Assembly (NCBI GenBank): GCA_907165275.2
Contig: OU015651.1
Span: 14,158,501-14,222,500, forward strand
Origin: Zygaena filipendulae
Taxonomy: Eukaryota; Arthropoda; Insecta; Lepidoptera; Zygaenidae
DNA: 64,000 nt
Reading direction: 5' to 3'
Positions 1 to 12,500 of the stretch are shown here, piece by piece. A program made the translations under genes and the position numbers. The notes under the pieces are model-generated. The model had not been told where the DNA came from. It searched no databases and worked only from the letters and a program-made list of their open reading frames with translations. How positions within the stretch are numbered: the stretch's first letter is position 1; each line of letters starts with the position of its first letter.

Positions 1-161
1 TTGTGACATTGATACAAAAATTATGAAAATTAATCCTAATAATATTTTAAAATAATTTTTGTTGTTTTTTTTATATTTCTAGGTTTCGCATATCATAAAT
101 CACGTGGTCATTTAATTTGATGATAGAAAATGTTAATCCCATAAACATCTTTTAAATAAAT

Positions 162-182
162 CTATCTATCTATCTATCTAAA
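162..182. repeat. (TCTA)n microsatellite
   Basis: Five units of a TCTA tetranucleotide. Confidence 0.8.
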
Positions 183-183
183 T

Positions 184-440
184 CTACTATCTTTAAACGA
201 GCAATTCTTGTATATAAATATTTATATATGTATACTATAATCTAAATCTCGAAAACGGCTCCAACGATTTTCATGAAATTTAGTGTACAGGGAGTTTCGG
301 GGGCGATTAATCGATCTAGCTAGGTTTCATTTTTAGAAAACGTCGTTTTATCTGTGTTTTCAGGCATTCAAAAATGAGTGTTTGGTACTGCTTTTCTAAT
401 TACCAACAGATGGCGCTACGAGCGAAGCTCGGTCGCCCAG
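184..440 (+). repeat. Dispersed repeat with CGAGCGAAGCTCGGTC end
   Basis: Contains TTTAAACGAGCAATTCTTGT, ACGATTTTCATGAAATTTAG, and ends GAGCGAAGCTCGGTCGCCCA. I recall this as a common lepidopteran interspersed repeat; the class (possibly Helitron) is unsure. Confidence 0.5.
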
Positions 441-2520
441 ATATTCTGTTTATAAATAAACTACATGGAAAGAAATTGAAATATTATATTCTTATTAAGA
501 TGCTTCCAAAAAAAATCCTTTGAACAAAATATTTCCACACAAACAGATTTTTGCGCTGCCCAGATTGTTAAAGCAACATAAAATTTTATCTCCAAAAGAC
601 CGCATGAATACGTAACGCGATGCCGTATGTATTATTCATTTTACATACTCGTTGGACAGACGTCGTGCGTGTTGTGTGAGTCATACCTTATACATATATC
701 CAAAGACATTATAAGAGAATAGACGAACAATACAAACTTTTACTGTGCAATCCACGTCAACCAATTTTTGCGGGGGGAATGATCAAAATAAAAACCAATC
801 ACATCGTTGCGACGCAATCAGATACCAGTCAACAAAATACATTTCAAATAGCCCATCATATCGCTTTCCGTCAAGTGGTATCTAGGTATAGACAAAACTC
901 TCTGCTAGCCAACGGCATTTTGTTAGCATGAGATCATTTGACCGCTGCGTGGTTCAAGAGGAATGCTTAGCGGCCGAGCGTATTGTCAATCTATTCTCTT
1001 TCAATATCTTTTCATATATACATCAAGGTGATCGAACCGTCGAGTACGAAAATCACATTACATACTGTTTAGAATAATTCCCTAATCTGATGTTATAGCT
1101 CTGAAGATTATGTAGATGGGTTTCCAAGAGCTTTTATAATAATATTTTTCAAAAGATTTCTTTTACCGAAATAGTTTCTAAAAGCAACTTGGTACCTACT
1201 AGTTTAAAGAGTTCATTTTGAATGAGCACACATGGATATCTAATAGGTACTGTAATGTCTAAAAGAAACTACGTATTGTTTTAAAGAATTAATTAGTTGT
1301 TAATTTAGTACTCATAGATATCTATTGATTAAATAAGCTGGTGGCACACTACTCGAGAACGCCTCGTAAGTAATACTTTTGTCATAAGAGTACCTAAGCT
1401 CGGTAAGATCAGAGGATCTGAACCAACGTTACATTAAATGCAAGCCTCGACTCGAAACTTGCAATTCACGTAATTTTGGTTACTGTATTGATGTTGATCG
1501 TTATGATTTTTGGGTCCCTAGTTAACGATCGACACGATAACGTTGTCAAAATGTTGTCGAGACTGCCGGCCCTGATGAGGCTTTGGAAGAGTAAGAAGCA
1601 AAGTTGCGTATGCCACACGGTCACATTAGGCACCACAACGGTATCCTCAGTAAGGATAGAAGCGAATATAAACAATGGTGTTGCCAGTACAGACACATTT
1701 TCACAAATATCATTCACAAATATCATTTATTCGTCTTCACAAATTAAGTACATGAAATGTGTTTTAATTAAGGAAAGTAGGAGATCTGGAGCCTAATCTA
1801 GGATAACCTGTATTATAGGTCTCCAGGTCCCGAACTTTAAAACTAGTTTACGTGTTAGTGGCATAAACAATCCTTTTCTATGGTACCACACCGTAGATGT
1901 AATATACTGGTGTGAGGTTAAAGGTCGGATGCATTGAAGGAGAGTGTTCGCTATTCGATTCTCCTCTCAAATATCCGTAAAAACGTGACATTAACTTTTG
2001 ACGTAATCCTTTTGAGTTTGTTTGCTTGTTACGCTTTCACGGTTTAACTGCTTTGCTGCTTTTCACTAAATATAGCCTTTTGAGAAGAATTGTAATTCTT
2101 CATGTGTTATGTCAAATAAAGTTTTTCAATTCAATTCAATCCGCTAGCACTAGTTATATTTTATGAGTTTGAAACTGTTAAATAAATTCACTGTGAAGAT
2201 GTTAAGACTTTCAATACTAATATACTATAAATTTTTGTAGGTTACAACATACAAACTAATGATTTTGCTAACGAGAACTGTCCATCCATCTGTATTCTGT
2301 AGTCTGCACCCATGACCATTGTAGTATCACGTATGATTAACTGTATTGTAGACAGACAGAAGTGCGTACGTATCTACCTACAACATACTGGAATTCCAGC
2401 ACGATGCAGCAATAAAACCCGTAATTTTCCATGCAAAATTAAATTTCACATTATGAGATTTAAAATTTCCCCGCTGAATGCTTTCATGTTTTATACATTT
2501 AAACGTCTACGTTTCACTAC

Positions 2521-2717
2521 ATAGTATAAAACAAAGTCGCTTCCCGCTGTCTGTCTGTCTCTATGTATGCTTAGGTCTTTAAAACTACGCAACGGATTTT
2601 CATGCGGTTTTTTTAATAGATAGAGTGATACAAGAGGAAGGTTTATACGTATAGTTTACCCTGGAAATCCCGTGGGAACTCCAAAATTACCGCGGGTGAA
2701 ACCGCGGGGGGCAGCTT
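2521..2717 (+). mobile_element. Short Helitron
   Basis: CGCTTCCCGCTGTCTGTCTG 5' part, ends with the hairpin CCGCGGGTGAAACCGCGG and a mutated CTTG instead of CTAG. Confidence 0.75.
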
Positions 2718-3119
2718 GTATATTATATACTGCTTAAGCGTGTGAATTCATCTGTAAATAATGTTCCGTTGCGCTTGTCACGCTTCGAGCCTTCGTCTAC
2801 ATACTCGGTGGGTGATTTCAAGTGGGAATAACTTTCTTGTAACCTACCGTGACCAGCGGAGCTAGGATGCGCAACATGATATGTTTATCGAACGAAAGAT
2901 AAAATTGTCGACACGACAAATATTTGTGGGCGTCCAAGCAAAAAAGTGCACTAGTGGGGTATTGAGTTAAGACTAGATTCGGTTAAACATTTTTACCACT
3001 GGTAGACAAAACGATATATTATGTCGACGAGAATCGATAAAATGGCTCGATAAAATTTTGTCGTGTTGCGCATCCTAGCTCCACTGGAGACGTATTTTTG
3101 AATCGCTCGAATTAATTTT

Positions 3120-3515
3120 TAACCGACTCCAAAAAGGAGGAGGTTCTATGTTCGATTGTATGTATGTTTTTTTTATGTATGTTCACCGATTACTCGAAGA
3201 CGGTTGGACCGATTTCGAAAATTATTTTTGTTTAAAAGGGTATACTCCCAATTAGGTCCCATTGCCACCAAGTCAGAATCTGATGATGGGATCTTAGAGT
3301 AATCGAGGAAACTCTTCAAAAATTATGGGAACGCCTACAGCGATTTTTGTATTTTTTATAGTAAATCGTTTATTTGCTTTCCGATCTGTGGTAGCACAAA
3401 CCAATAATAATATTACGTGTGTTTTTTTCTTTTGGATTAAATCGGTATTTTGTTATTTATTGCTTTTTATTTTTAGATTTTTAGTTTTGTGTTTTTGGAA
3501 GTCGGTTTTCACGAA
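3120..3515 (+). repeat. Dispersed repeat bounded by AACCGACTYC / GGAAGTCGGTT
   Basis: Starts AACCGACTCCAAAAAGGAGG, contains CACCGATTACTCGAAGACGG and GGTAGCACAAACCAATAATA, ends TTTGGAAGTCGGTTT. The matching sequence is at 18726-19965. Repeats with this edge are common in moths; the class is uncertain. Confidence 0.7.
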
Positions 3516-4343
3516 CGTAATCGCATGATTCGCATGCGAATGCGTGAAACAGTATTTTTGGAATTTCATTTCACATGAATTACCTATTTGAATTCATCGA
3601 TCGAAAGTTTGACGTTTAGGGGCATAACGTCATTTTCATAATTTGTCATGAGTACTGATACTGATAGTTTGACAACTTCAAGAACGTTTCGTTTCAAGTC
3701 CGATTAAGTAAGGTTTATTAAAATCTATGAGAGTTAGCTTCCGGTTTTTAAATATGTTGCGTAAAATGAAACAAATATAAAGGAGACTCAGAAAACAGCA
3801 ACACCGTAGGTATTTGAATGATTCAAAAATAGTCATATTTTTGAATCAGTCAAATGAGACAATGAGATTCAGTGAATTCAATTTCACATGTGAATTGATT
3901 TCACTTAAGATATTCGAACGATTCAAAAATACGTCTCCTGTAGCAAAAAAATATTTACTAAAGATGTTATGCAATTTCATATCGTTCTGATTATTCTAAA
4001 GATGATGATCCAAATCTTATTTATAATCGTGATCGGTCCCCGAATGTATGTTGAACGTAGGTAAATGCAAAAAAAATATATATTGTTGAGGAGATGCCAA
4101 ATAGTTTTATTTGGAATTTTTATCTGTTTGTTTAACTGAAAACAATATACCTGATACCTATGCGCGCCAAAGCCCAAAACGTATCGTAGGTCTTTCGTAA
4201 TTAATTAATCTTTAATACATCACGTATAATATTTTATTTATATATTGAAATGTCTATCACTCCAAAAATCCCCTCTTGGGCTCCCCTACCATAACGCATG
4301 ACGGAAAAAGTTTGATGTTACTTACTCTTGATAAATTTTCATC

Positions 4344-4748
4344 ACTACATAGACAAAGTAGCTTCCCGCTGTCTGCCCCTATGTATGCTTAGATCTTTAA
4401 AACTACGCAAGGGATTTTCATGCGGTTTTCACCAATAGATAGAGTGATTCATGAGAAAGGTTTACATCTATATTTTATTCTGGAATTACCGCGGTAACTT
4501 CCCGCAGTAACTAGAGTACTGGAATACCATTCTTACTCTATAGTTATTTTTTAAGCCGGAATCCTGCGGGAATACCGAAATTAACGCAGGAAACAGCTAA
4601 TTGCCGAAACGGTTGGACTCCTGACAATGTGTGTGCAAAATTTATGTATGATCGGTTGACCCGTTAAGGCGTGAAAACGTAATCCCAGATAATATACTAT
4701 ACTACGTAACAGACAGACAGAGTTACTTTCGCATTTATAATATTAGCT
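4344..4748. mobile_element. Two abutting Helitron pieces
   Basis: 4344-4600 is a plus copy ending AACAGCTAA. 4605-4748 is the 5' half of a minus copy (ATGATCGGTTGACC to TTCGCATTTATAATATTAG). Confidence 0.7.
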
Positions 4749-4814
4749 ATTTAGTAGGGATCTTACTTATTGCAGTAAAACATTCCGAAACACACCAAAT
4801 GCCAATCCACTGCT

Positions 4815-5046
4815 GGGCCTTATTCACTATGACCAACAACATTCCGTGCCCATAACGCTTGTCCCAAAAGCGCATTTCCAAACGTTCTAGATGCCAAAAT
4901 ATTAGAAATTATTATTCTTTATGCCATAAGAAACGTTCTAAATGTATTTTTTTGGAGTAAAACTTCTTTGATTACGAGGGAAAGACATTTTTTGCTGCGT
5001 CTTAACGCGGCGTGTTATGGTCATTGGTCATAGTGAATAAGGGTCC
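4815..5046. mobile_element. TIR element (family T4), copy 1
   Basis: About 232 bp. The ends GGCCTTATTCACTATGACCA and TGGTCATAGTGAATAAGG.. are inverted. Internal AACGTTCTAGATGCCAAAAT block. Related to 9580-9808, 13123-13793 and 16426-16584. Confidence 0.87.
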
Positions 5047-5365
5047 TGACCTCCGAGCAAATTGGGTACTCAACTCAACTCAAATCTACTCGAGATTTCA
5101 AGAACGTCGTGTAATAGATACTCGAAAACACTTTGCGAGAAAGCCCATTTAGCTGAGAATAAATACCGGCCAGGTGCGAGTCGGACTTGCGCTTCGAGGG
5201 TTCTGTACATACTTGTGGGTATGTCAATATTTCGTCGTTATCTGGATTGAGGGAAAACCTTTGCCGTATATGAAAGAACGATTATGCTGCATATCTTTTA
5301 ATTGCGTTGACTTAGAAAATTGATTTTTTCACATCCCCAATGGATTGCAGATCTGAATATTTGAT

Positions 5366-5561
5366 ACTAACTGTGCCCCGCGGTTTCATCCGCGGTAATT
5401 TCGGAGCTCCTGCGGGAATTTCGGGATAAAAAGTACCCTTTGTCCTTCTCTGTACCCCTGACAACGTGCATGCCAAATTTTGTCCAAATCCGTTTAGCCA
5501 TTTTCGCGTGATTGAGCAACAAACATCCAAACATCCACACTATCACATTTATAACTACTAA
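5366..5561 (-). mobile_element. Short Helitron
   Basis: Minus copy of about 196 bp: GTGCCCCGCGGTTTCATCCG, then TCTGTACCCCTGACAACGTG, to the 5' end near CACATTTATAACTACTA. Confidence 0.8.
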
Positions 5562-5802
5562 TGTACGATTACTTGATACCTGTGTATCTACCTCGTGTTT
5601 CTGAGAAAAAATGGTTTTCACAGGGAGACAGACAGACGGACGGACAACGAAGTGATCCTACAAGGGTGCCTGGTTTTCCTTTCGAGGTACAGAACCCTAA
5701 AAAGTATCAGGTACAAGTATCGTTGCAGAGTTTGGTCCCCCTACGTTCGCATAGACCCCCACCATCACGTTACGGCGGCGGTGAGTGGCTTGCGTGGCTT
5801 TA

Positions 5803-6176
5803 CTAGTCATTCCTCGCGGATTCACCCGCGTAGATTTCAAATTTCTCGCGGGAATTCAACCACAAAAACTACCCTATACCCTTCTCTTTACCCCTGACAA
5901 CGTATATACAAAATTTCATGATGATCGGTTCAGTAGATAAGGCGTGAAAGCGTAACAAATAAACAAAATCACTTTCCAATTTTTGATATCACTAGCTGTC
6001 CCCCGAGGTTTTGCCCGCAGTAATTTCGGATAAACTATACGTATAAACCTTCCTCTAGAGTCTAGAATCACTCTATCTATTGAAAAACCGCATCAAAATC
6101 CGTTGCGTTGATTTAAAGATCTAAGCATACATAGACTGACAGCGGGATGCAACTTTGTTTTATACTATGCAGTGAT
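5803..6176 (-). mobile_element. Two head-to-tail short Helitrons
   Basis: Both minus: CTAG at 5803 and again at 5992, where the 3' end of one abuts the 5' end of the other. Confidence 0.8.
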
Positions 6177-6187
6177 AGCAGTTAGAA

Positions 6188-6594
6188 CTAGCTGCTCCCT
6201 GCGGTTTTAAATGGGTCAATTTCTTATTTCTAGCAATAATTGGACATAGATAAGCAATAGTGTGTCAACCCACACTGGAGAAATTTTGAGTAAATTAAAG
6301 TTTTAAAATTATAGCGCCGTTTTGTTTCAACATTTTTATGTTCAATATTTAGTTACATATTTAAACAATGTAATAAGGTAAACACATAATTAAAAAACGT
6401 TCTCTAACTCTCAATGAATCGTTCTGAATTAATAACTTCGTTTTGTGGGTTAACATTTTATTGCTTATCTGCGTCCAATTTCGAGATAGTAAAAAGTAGC
6501 CTGTTTCCTTTTCTGTACCCTGTTAACGTATATCGCAAAATATCACGACGATCGGTTGAGTAACAAACAAACTCACGTTCGCATTTATAATATT
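6188..6594 (-). mobile_element. Short Helitron split by T3
   Basis: CTAGCTGCTCCCTGCGGTTT at the 3' end and TTCGCATTTATAATATTAAG at the 5' end; 6242-6476 is the inserted TIR element. Confidence 0.8.
6242..6476. mobile_element. TIR element (family T3), copy 1
   Basis: 235 bp, starts GGACATAGATAAGCAATA and ends with the inverse TTGCTTATCTGCGTCC. AATT on both sides (6238-6241, 6477-6480). It interrupts a Helitron at 6188-6594. Confidence 0.88.
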
Positions 6595-6800
6595 AAGTTA
6601 GAATAGGGCAGACGTTCGGTAACACAGTAGATACTCGTCGTGAACATCGTCTGGCAGTGGCAGACTCGTACAACGAGTGCTCCCTCCTCACTGGAGTGGA
6701 CTTCCACAATTAGGTACTCGGTATGCGCACGTTCAACATGAAAATGCATTCGTGTCGCTGCTGTAGACAGCTCGTTGTTATTTATTTTTTTTATGGCAAT

Positions 6801-7123
6801 GGGCATGTTGACTAATTTTTTTTTTAGTCCGTCTTGTAGATTATTAAAAAATATTGGACACGTATTTTTTCTTTTTTTACGTAATCAAAAAATAACGGCG
6901 ATATATTGAGTTGAAATTTCGCGTGACGTCACTATTCTGACAGTTTGTATGGCGGTTTTAGCGGCTAGTGACGTCACGACCTCCTCACCCTAAATTTTAA
7001 TGCGCTTTATCTTTGTATATTTTAATTTATTTGAAAAAGCAAAAAATACGTGTCTTATGTTTTTTTATTTTCTAACTGACGGACTAATTAGAATTTTGAT
7101 TATTAAAAGTAGTCAACATCCCT
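6801..7123 (+). mobile_element. CRE-MITE copy 1
   Basis: About 323 bp; the ends GGGCATGTTGACTA and TAGTCAACATCCCT are inverted, and AT stands on both sides. The inner second TIR pair is AGTCCGTC...GACGGACT. Carries two exact TGACGTCA palindromes (6924-6931, 6969-6976). No coding capacity. Confidence 0.9.
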
Positions 7124-7226
7124 ATTGTCATTAATGACATTGTTGCCAGTGTCACGTTAATTTGAAAATAGAATTTAACATGATCGAGCGAAAACTTTGG
7201 GCGTTTAATTTCTATTTATAAGCATA

Positions 7227-7541
7227 CTAGCTGTTCCCCGCGGTTTTGGCTGCGTTATCTTCGGAGATCCCGCGGGGATTCCGAGATAAAAGTACTTAGG
7301 TACTACTTTATATTTTTTTCTGTACCCTTGAGGCAGTATGCAAAATTTAATGTAGTTTCTTCCGCGTTAATTTCAGAGTTCCCGTGGGAATTCCGGGATA
7401 AAAAGTAGCCTATGTCCTTCTCTGTACCCCTGACGATGTGTAGGTATGCCAAATTTCGTGGTGATCGTTTTAGCCGTTTAGCCGTGAAAGCGTAGTTAAC
7501 AAACAAACAAACTCACTTTCGCATTTATATTATAAAGTAAG
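7227..7541 (-). mobile_element. Two overlapping Helitron copies
   Basis: A 3' part (7227-7357, CTAGCTGTTCCCCGCGG) followed by a nearly full second copy lacking its CTAG (7358-7541). Confidence 0.75.
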
Positions 7542-8046
7542 GATTATTAAAATTATTTTTGCCATTCTAATTATATAAAAACATCTGAAACCCTCATGAA
7601 ATGTTAAAGACGGAAAAGATAACGAATTAATTAATATTTTCACATATTTTTTCTTCAAAACAAAAGTAGGTATGTATACAATAAGTACGTATCTCTAATT
7701 GGGTCCATTAGGCACGCAGATAACTCGACGAAAATGAGCGAATGAGGGTGTAATCGAGAGAGGGAATACACCGCGAAATTGTCCGCGTTGAAATTGGCGA
7801 CGTTGAAATTCGTGCAGTATATTTTTTCTTTTTCTTTTTTCACGCGATTGTGTCGTTATTATGAACGAGCGAGCGAGCCATTAGGTAGGTACGTCCGCTT
7901 TGTTATTTGCGTATAAAACACTCACTAGATACGTCGTTTTATTCGGTTCTATGTATTATAATGTCTCTCTTTTGTACACACGCGGCATAAGCCACTTGTT
8001 TGTTTTCGTTGTCATTGCACAATCCATCGAGATTTCCTTTTTCCGT

Positions 8047-8727
8047 CTATACTAATCTATACATGTAGAATGCTTGGTCCTGAATGACTGCCTGACGGAT
8101 CAACGCACCGTAAAAACCGCTGATCGTAGAGATTCTAAACTTGGAGGGTGTGTTTTTTGTATGACGTAGGCATCCGATAAAGAAAGATTTTCTGAAATTA
8201 TACCCCTAAAGGAGTGCAAATGGGGGGCAAGTTTATATTGAATTGAATTGAAAGATCTTCATTTGACACAACACATATATGGAACAATTCCGCGGGAACT
8301 CCAAAATTATCGCGGGTGAAACCGCGCGGGGCAGCTGGTCTTGTATATAAAAATGAATTTCTGTTCGTTTGTCTCGCTCAAACTCGATAACGGCTGGACC
8401 AATTTGGCTAGTTGTGATCTTGACATATTTGTGAAAGTAAGGGTAGGTTTAGACGGTGAGATTCAGAGTACCTGCGGGAATCCCGAAACTCACGCGGGTG
8501 AAACCGCGGGGCACAGCTAGTCTATACTATAATATTATAAAGAGGAAAGGTTTGATTTTTTGTTTGTTTGTTCCCTACGATTTAACTCAAAACCGCTGGA
8601 CCGATTTCAAAAATTCTTTCACCATTAAAATGCTACATTATCCCTGAGTAACATAGGTTATAATTTAACCCGGAATTCCCGCGGTAACTCTGAAATAACC
8701 GTGGTTGAAATCGAGGGGGAACAGCCA
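8047..8727 (+). mobile_element. Three Helitrons head to tail
   Basis: Copy 1 ends CTGG at 8338; copy 2 starts TC at 8339 and ends CTAG at 8520; copy 3 starts TC at 8521 and ends near 8727. The three belong to different subfamilies. Copy 1 holds a 45-bp foreign piece (8236-8280). Confidence 0.8.
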
Positions 8728-9204
8728 ATAAAATATACAAGGTGTATATAAGTATAAGTTAAACGAGAGACTTACTCGTACAGGGTGTTCTCGTCTCAAA
8801 TTATTTTGACGTAGAAAACATTATTTACGATTTACTTATTTATTTTTTATTTATTTATTTAACCAAAAACAAAAAAGTAACATGGTGTTGATACACAAGT
8901 TGGGTACTAATAATTAGGTACTAAACTAATAATGCTTATTCAAATTTCTTAAGTATATCTATCTTTATACTATATAGTACCAATCCAAATGTGATCCTAT
9001 CTACATCGCATCCTTAAAACAATTGAGTTTGTAGTTGCCGACGCTTTGACGGATCCTACCCTAAATGTCATTCAACGCCCCTTTCCTTTGTCGCTGGCGT
9101 GTCAAGAAATCTAATGTTAAGTTCCTTCAACCGCGTGAAATTAATTAATCATTTTTATTCTAACATCTAGCATTGAGAGCTATCTCACATATTTAATCTA
9201 AATA

Positions 9205-9385
9205 TATAAAAGGCAAACCTGACTGACTCATCTATATACCTAAGCTACGCACTGCCGAAACTACTACGAACGGATTTCGCTGAAATTTGGCATACAAATA
9301 GTTGTAATGACGTAGCCATCCGCTACGAAAGGATTTTTGAAAATTCGCCCCCTAAGGGGGTGAAAAAGGGGTTAGCGCTATTTTT
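9205..9385 (+). repeat. Helitron-related 5' part just before exon a
   Basis: GGCAAACCTGACTGACTCAT, ATGACGTAGCCATCCG, CCCCCTAAGGGGGTG: the same subfamily as 8047 and 52383, without the CTAG end. It stops 35 bp before exon a. Confidence 0.6.
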
Positions 9386-9419
9386 CTGATTGTTCATAAA
9401 GTGTTATATCTATTTGCAG

Positions 9420-9500
9420 AGTCAGCTCTGGGACGAGCTCGAGCTAGAGGACGCCACCTTCGCGGAGAGTGGCATCAACAACGCGAACCACAGCTTCCAA
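9420..9500 (+). CDS. DGKH: DGK exon a: PH domain, middle strands
   Basis: 81 bp, 27 codons, phase 0 to 0. The acceptor is tttgcag and the donor gtgagt. It encodes [18 protein letters not shown] followed by INNANHSFQ, which matches the part of the type II DGK PH domain just before the last strand and C-terminal helix. An ordinary AT-rich repeat runs almost up to the acceptor. The preceding exon, with the PH start, is not in the window. Confidence 0.93.
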
Positions 9501-12500
9501 GTGAGTCCACCTTCCGTCCTAGTGTCCTTGGGTGAGGGGTGATGTGCGAACTGCTTAGTCCTCACTAACTAACTACCAAGGTCCTTATTCACTATGACCA
9601 TAACACGCCGCTTTAAGATAAGACGCCGCAAAAACTGTCTTTCCCTCGTAATCAAAGAAGTTTAACTCCAAAAAAATACATTTACAACGTCTCTTATGGC
9701 ATAAAGAATAGTAATTTCTAATATTATGGCATCTGAACGTTTGTAAATGCGTTTTTGGGACGCGCGTTATGGGCAAGGAATGTTGTTGGTCATAGTGAAC
9801 AAGGGCCCTGATGCCTGCAGCTCCGTTCTAGTCATCTTATCTCGTAAACCGATTCTGATAAAATAATTTTTGTAAACCTCCCGAAAGAAATTTGGAAAAT
9901 GACAGTGCACGAGCCTCTCCAGCTAGCATTTAACACTTTGAGGTGTTAGATAAGACTTTAAGCTTGAGGTAAAGTATTATTTAATCTATACTTCTATACT
10001 AATATTATAAGAAAGATTTTATTTGTTGTTTGTTTGTTTGTTACGATGTAACTCAAAACTACTGGAGCGATTTCAAAAATTTTTCACTGTTAGAAAGCGA
10101 CATTATCTCTGAGTAAGTACCTACTAAGTAGTAACATAGGCTCATATATTACGGATTAATCTGCTTTTGCATACTACTAGTTGTCAGGGGTACAGAGGAG
10201 GAGTTAAGTTACTTTATGTTCCGGAATTGCCGCGGGAACTCCGAAATTAACGCGGGTGAAACCGCAGGGAACAGCTAGTACTATAATATAGGCAACAGCA
10301 GAGCCTTAGGTGTTGTATGCGCAAAATTATGGAGCTGAGTGACGTAAAAAAGAAAATGAAATACCTAACTACTAGGTACAATATAACCATGGGCAATAAA
10401 CACATATTTTATTTTAAAAATAGAACGTGAAATAGAGAAGAGAAAAAATTTCAGCATACGAAAAATTATATAAAAGAAAGGAGAATTTCATATTCACATG
10501 CCGCCGCCTCAGTAATTCCTAATCTAATTTACAGTATATATATACACATACACCCAGGGCCGTCTTTAACTTATTGGGGGCCCTGGGCATATTAGGATAA
10601 TGGGGCCCCTACATGGCCCCTATGACTTTGACAGAACACTATTTTGTTAGAATAGACAAAGAAAGTATAGATAAACAAGGTTAAATACCTAACTTTTGGG
10701 CGAGATTAGAATAGCTTCGCGCATGTAAAAGCTAGTAAGTTGGTATTGTAGTCAGTAATTTAGGTTCGATTTCTTCGAATTATATAAGTTTTTTGGTAAT
10801 AAATATCGGTTATCGTTTGGTGATCTGACAGGAACTAGGGATTTTGTATTGGATCTAAGGGGGGCCCTTTTGATCGCGGGGCCCTGCTCCCTTTCCTCCT
10901 TTTATTTTGTCTTGAATACCATTCGGTTATATCCTTACATAAGTCAATATTAAATATAATCAGATAAGATTTTCGGTTCCCTTTGACACGGAGATTTTGA
11001 GAAAATGGCTTCAAAGTAATTGTTTATTTTTTTTTTCAAGAAATTCACGAAACAAGGCCAAGCAACACAAACGTAATGGGATTTCTGTCAAATTGGCCAG
11101 TTTCAATTTAGAGTTCTTATTGTTTTATAAGGAGTACATGGGGGTACAAAATAGAATGGAACATTTATTTTTAAAAATTTTGGAACGTTATAAATTATAA
11201 ATATTTATTATTCGATACCTATATTTTTTATTGTTCTCTAAATAAAAACAGGTTAAGGAAATGCGTTTTTTTTTGGTATTTTTGCCTCTTTTAAAAACGG
11301 ACTCAGTTATGGAAAAAAATTCATTCTAACCACGTGTACCACGACACTTGGGTACGCTTTTTTTTTCTAAATGTTTTAATTATTAAGTGTATTAAAATGT
11401 GCAAAGAAAATGCAAAATTTGTATGTTTATTTATATTTTATACTTATCAGAATAAACACATTTTCGCTCCGCTTGAGGCTGATTGAATCAGTGACAGTTC
11501 GTTTGTTGTGTCTCAAACTTCGAAACAGTGTTCACGAGCGAGCGAATTGGAAAATATGTGTCTTCTGAACCTGACTGCGACGTCGTTTTTTTTTTCTCAT
11601 TTGAGAATTTCACCCGCTCAAACAAAAATAACTCAGTTATTAAAATAGAACCTTAAATATTATGCCAGTTTCTTATAATTTAACTAGCTGTGCCTCGAGG
11701 TTTCATCCGCGCGGGTTTCTGAATTCTTGCAGAAACTCCAAACTTAATTTATTCTTCTTCTCCTTATAATAACAAACACAACAAAAAAAGAATAAGCGAA
11801 ATAGGTCCAGCCGTTCACACGTGATGCCGTGACTAAGGGAAATGGGAATTCATTTTTATATATTATAGGTATAGATATTATAGATAATAATACACAATTA
11901 CCTGGGTACATACTACATATTAAGAAATGTGTGTGTGTGGTATGTGCAGACCCCTCTTTCCCAGTGGGCACTTTAGGCAAGTGCCCAGGGACGGACGGAT
12001 AGGACGATATCTGGGAAATAGCTGGTGTTACTTAGATGAGGCTGACCCATAATCTAAGAGTGTGGCAAGCTGTGTAGGGGAGACCACTGAGCAAATACGT
12101 CGATCACTACGTCTTAAGAGTCGGAACTTTCATATTATACTAATCGCTGAACCAATTTATGAAAGCATTTTGCGCCAACCTTAACCTTAGCAATGTAAGA
12201 CGCGGTCAGGGGGATTTGGTTAGGTAGGTATTCCGAAGTTGGTAAGGAAGTTATTGCATAGATCCATAATAACTTTTGCTTCAAAACAGTCTCGATGGGC
12301 TGGGGGAGACCTTTGCGGGAACGCAAGAAAATCTTAGTACCGGTGTCTAGTAAAATTAATGTATTAAGCTTAATTAATTAATTTCTTTTTAAACTGTTAA
12401 TAAGTTACAGTAATATTTATGTTTTGTAAAATTGTCGAATAAAGGCCATTATGATATATTATTATAGTTGTGCCCCGCGGTTTCATCCGCGTTAATTCCC

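Larger units (their letters stand above)
1..9419. other. Presumed DGK intron, repeat-rich, no coding sequence
   Basis: No exon-like open frame with splice sites was found. AT-rich DNA holding the Helitrons, MITEs and simple repeats listed separately. The stretches 441-2010, 3530-4340 and 7545-8040 show nothing I recognise. The assignment to an intron follows from exon a being internal. Confidence 0.7.

Noticed and set aside
1466..1796. Overlapping 86- and 106-codon frames on opposite strands
   Set aside because: No splice context, no recognisable protein family, AT-rich; mirrored frames of one another.
9585..9776. 63-codon minus frame after exon a
   Set aside because: Lies inside TIR element T4, and the same stretch is non-coding in the other copies.
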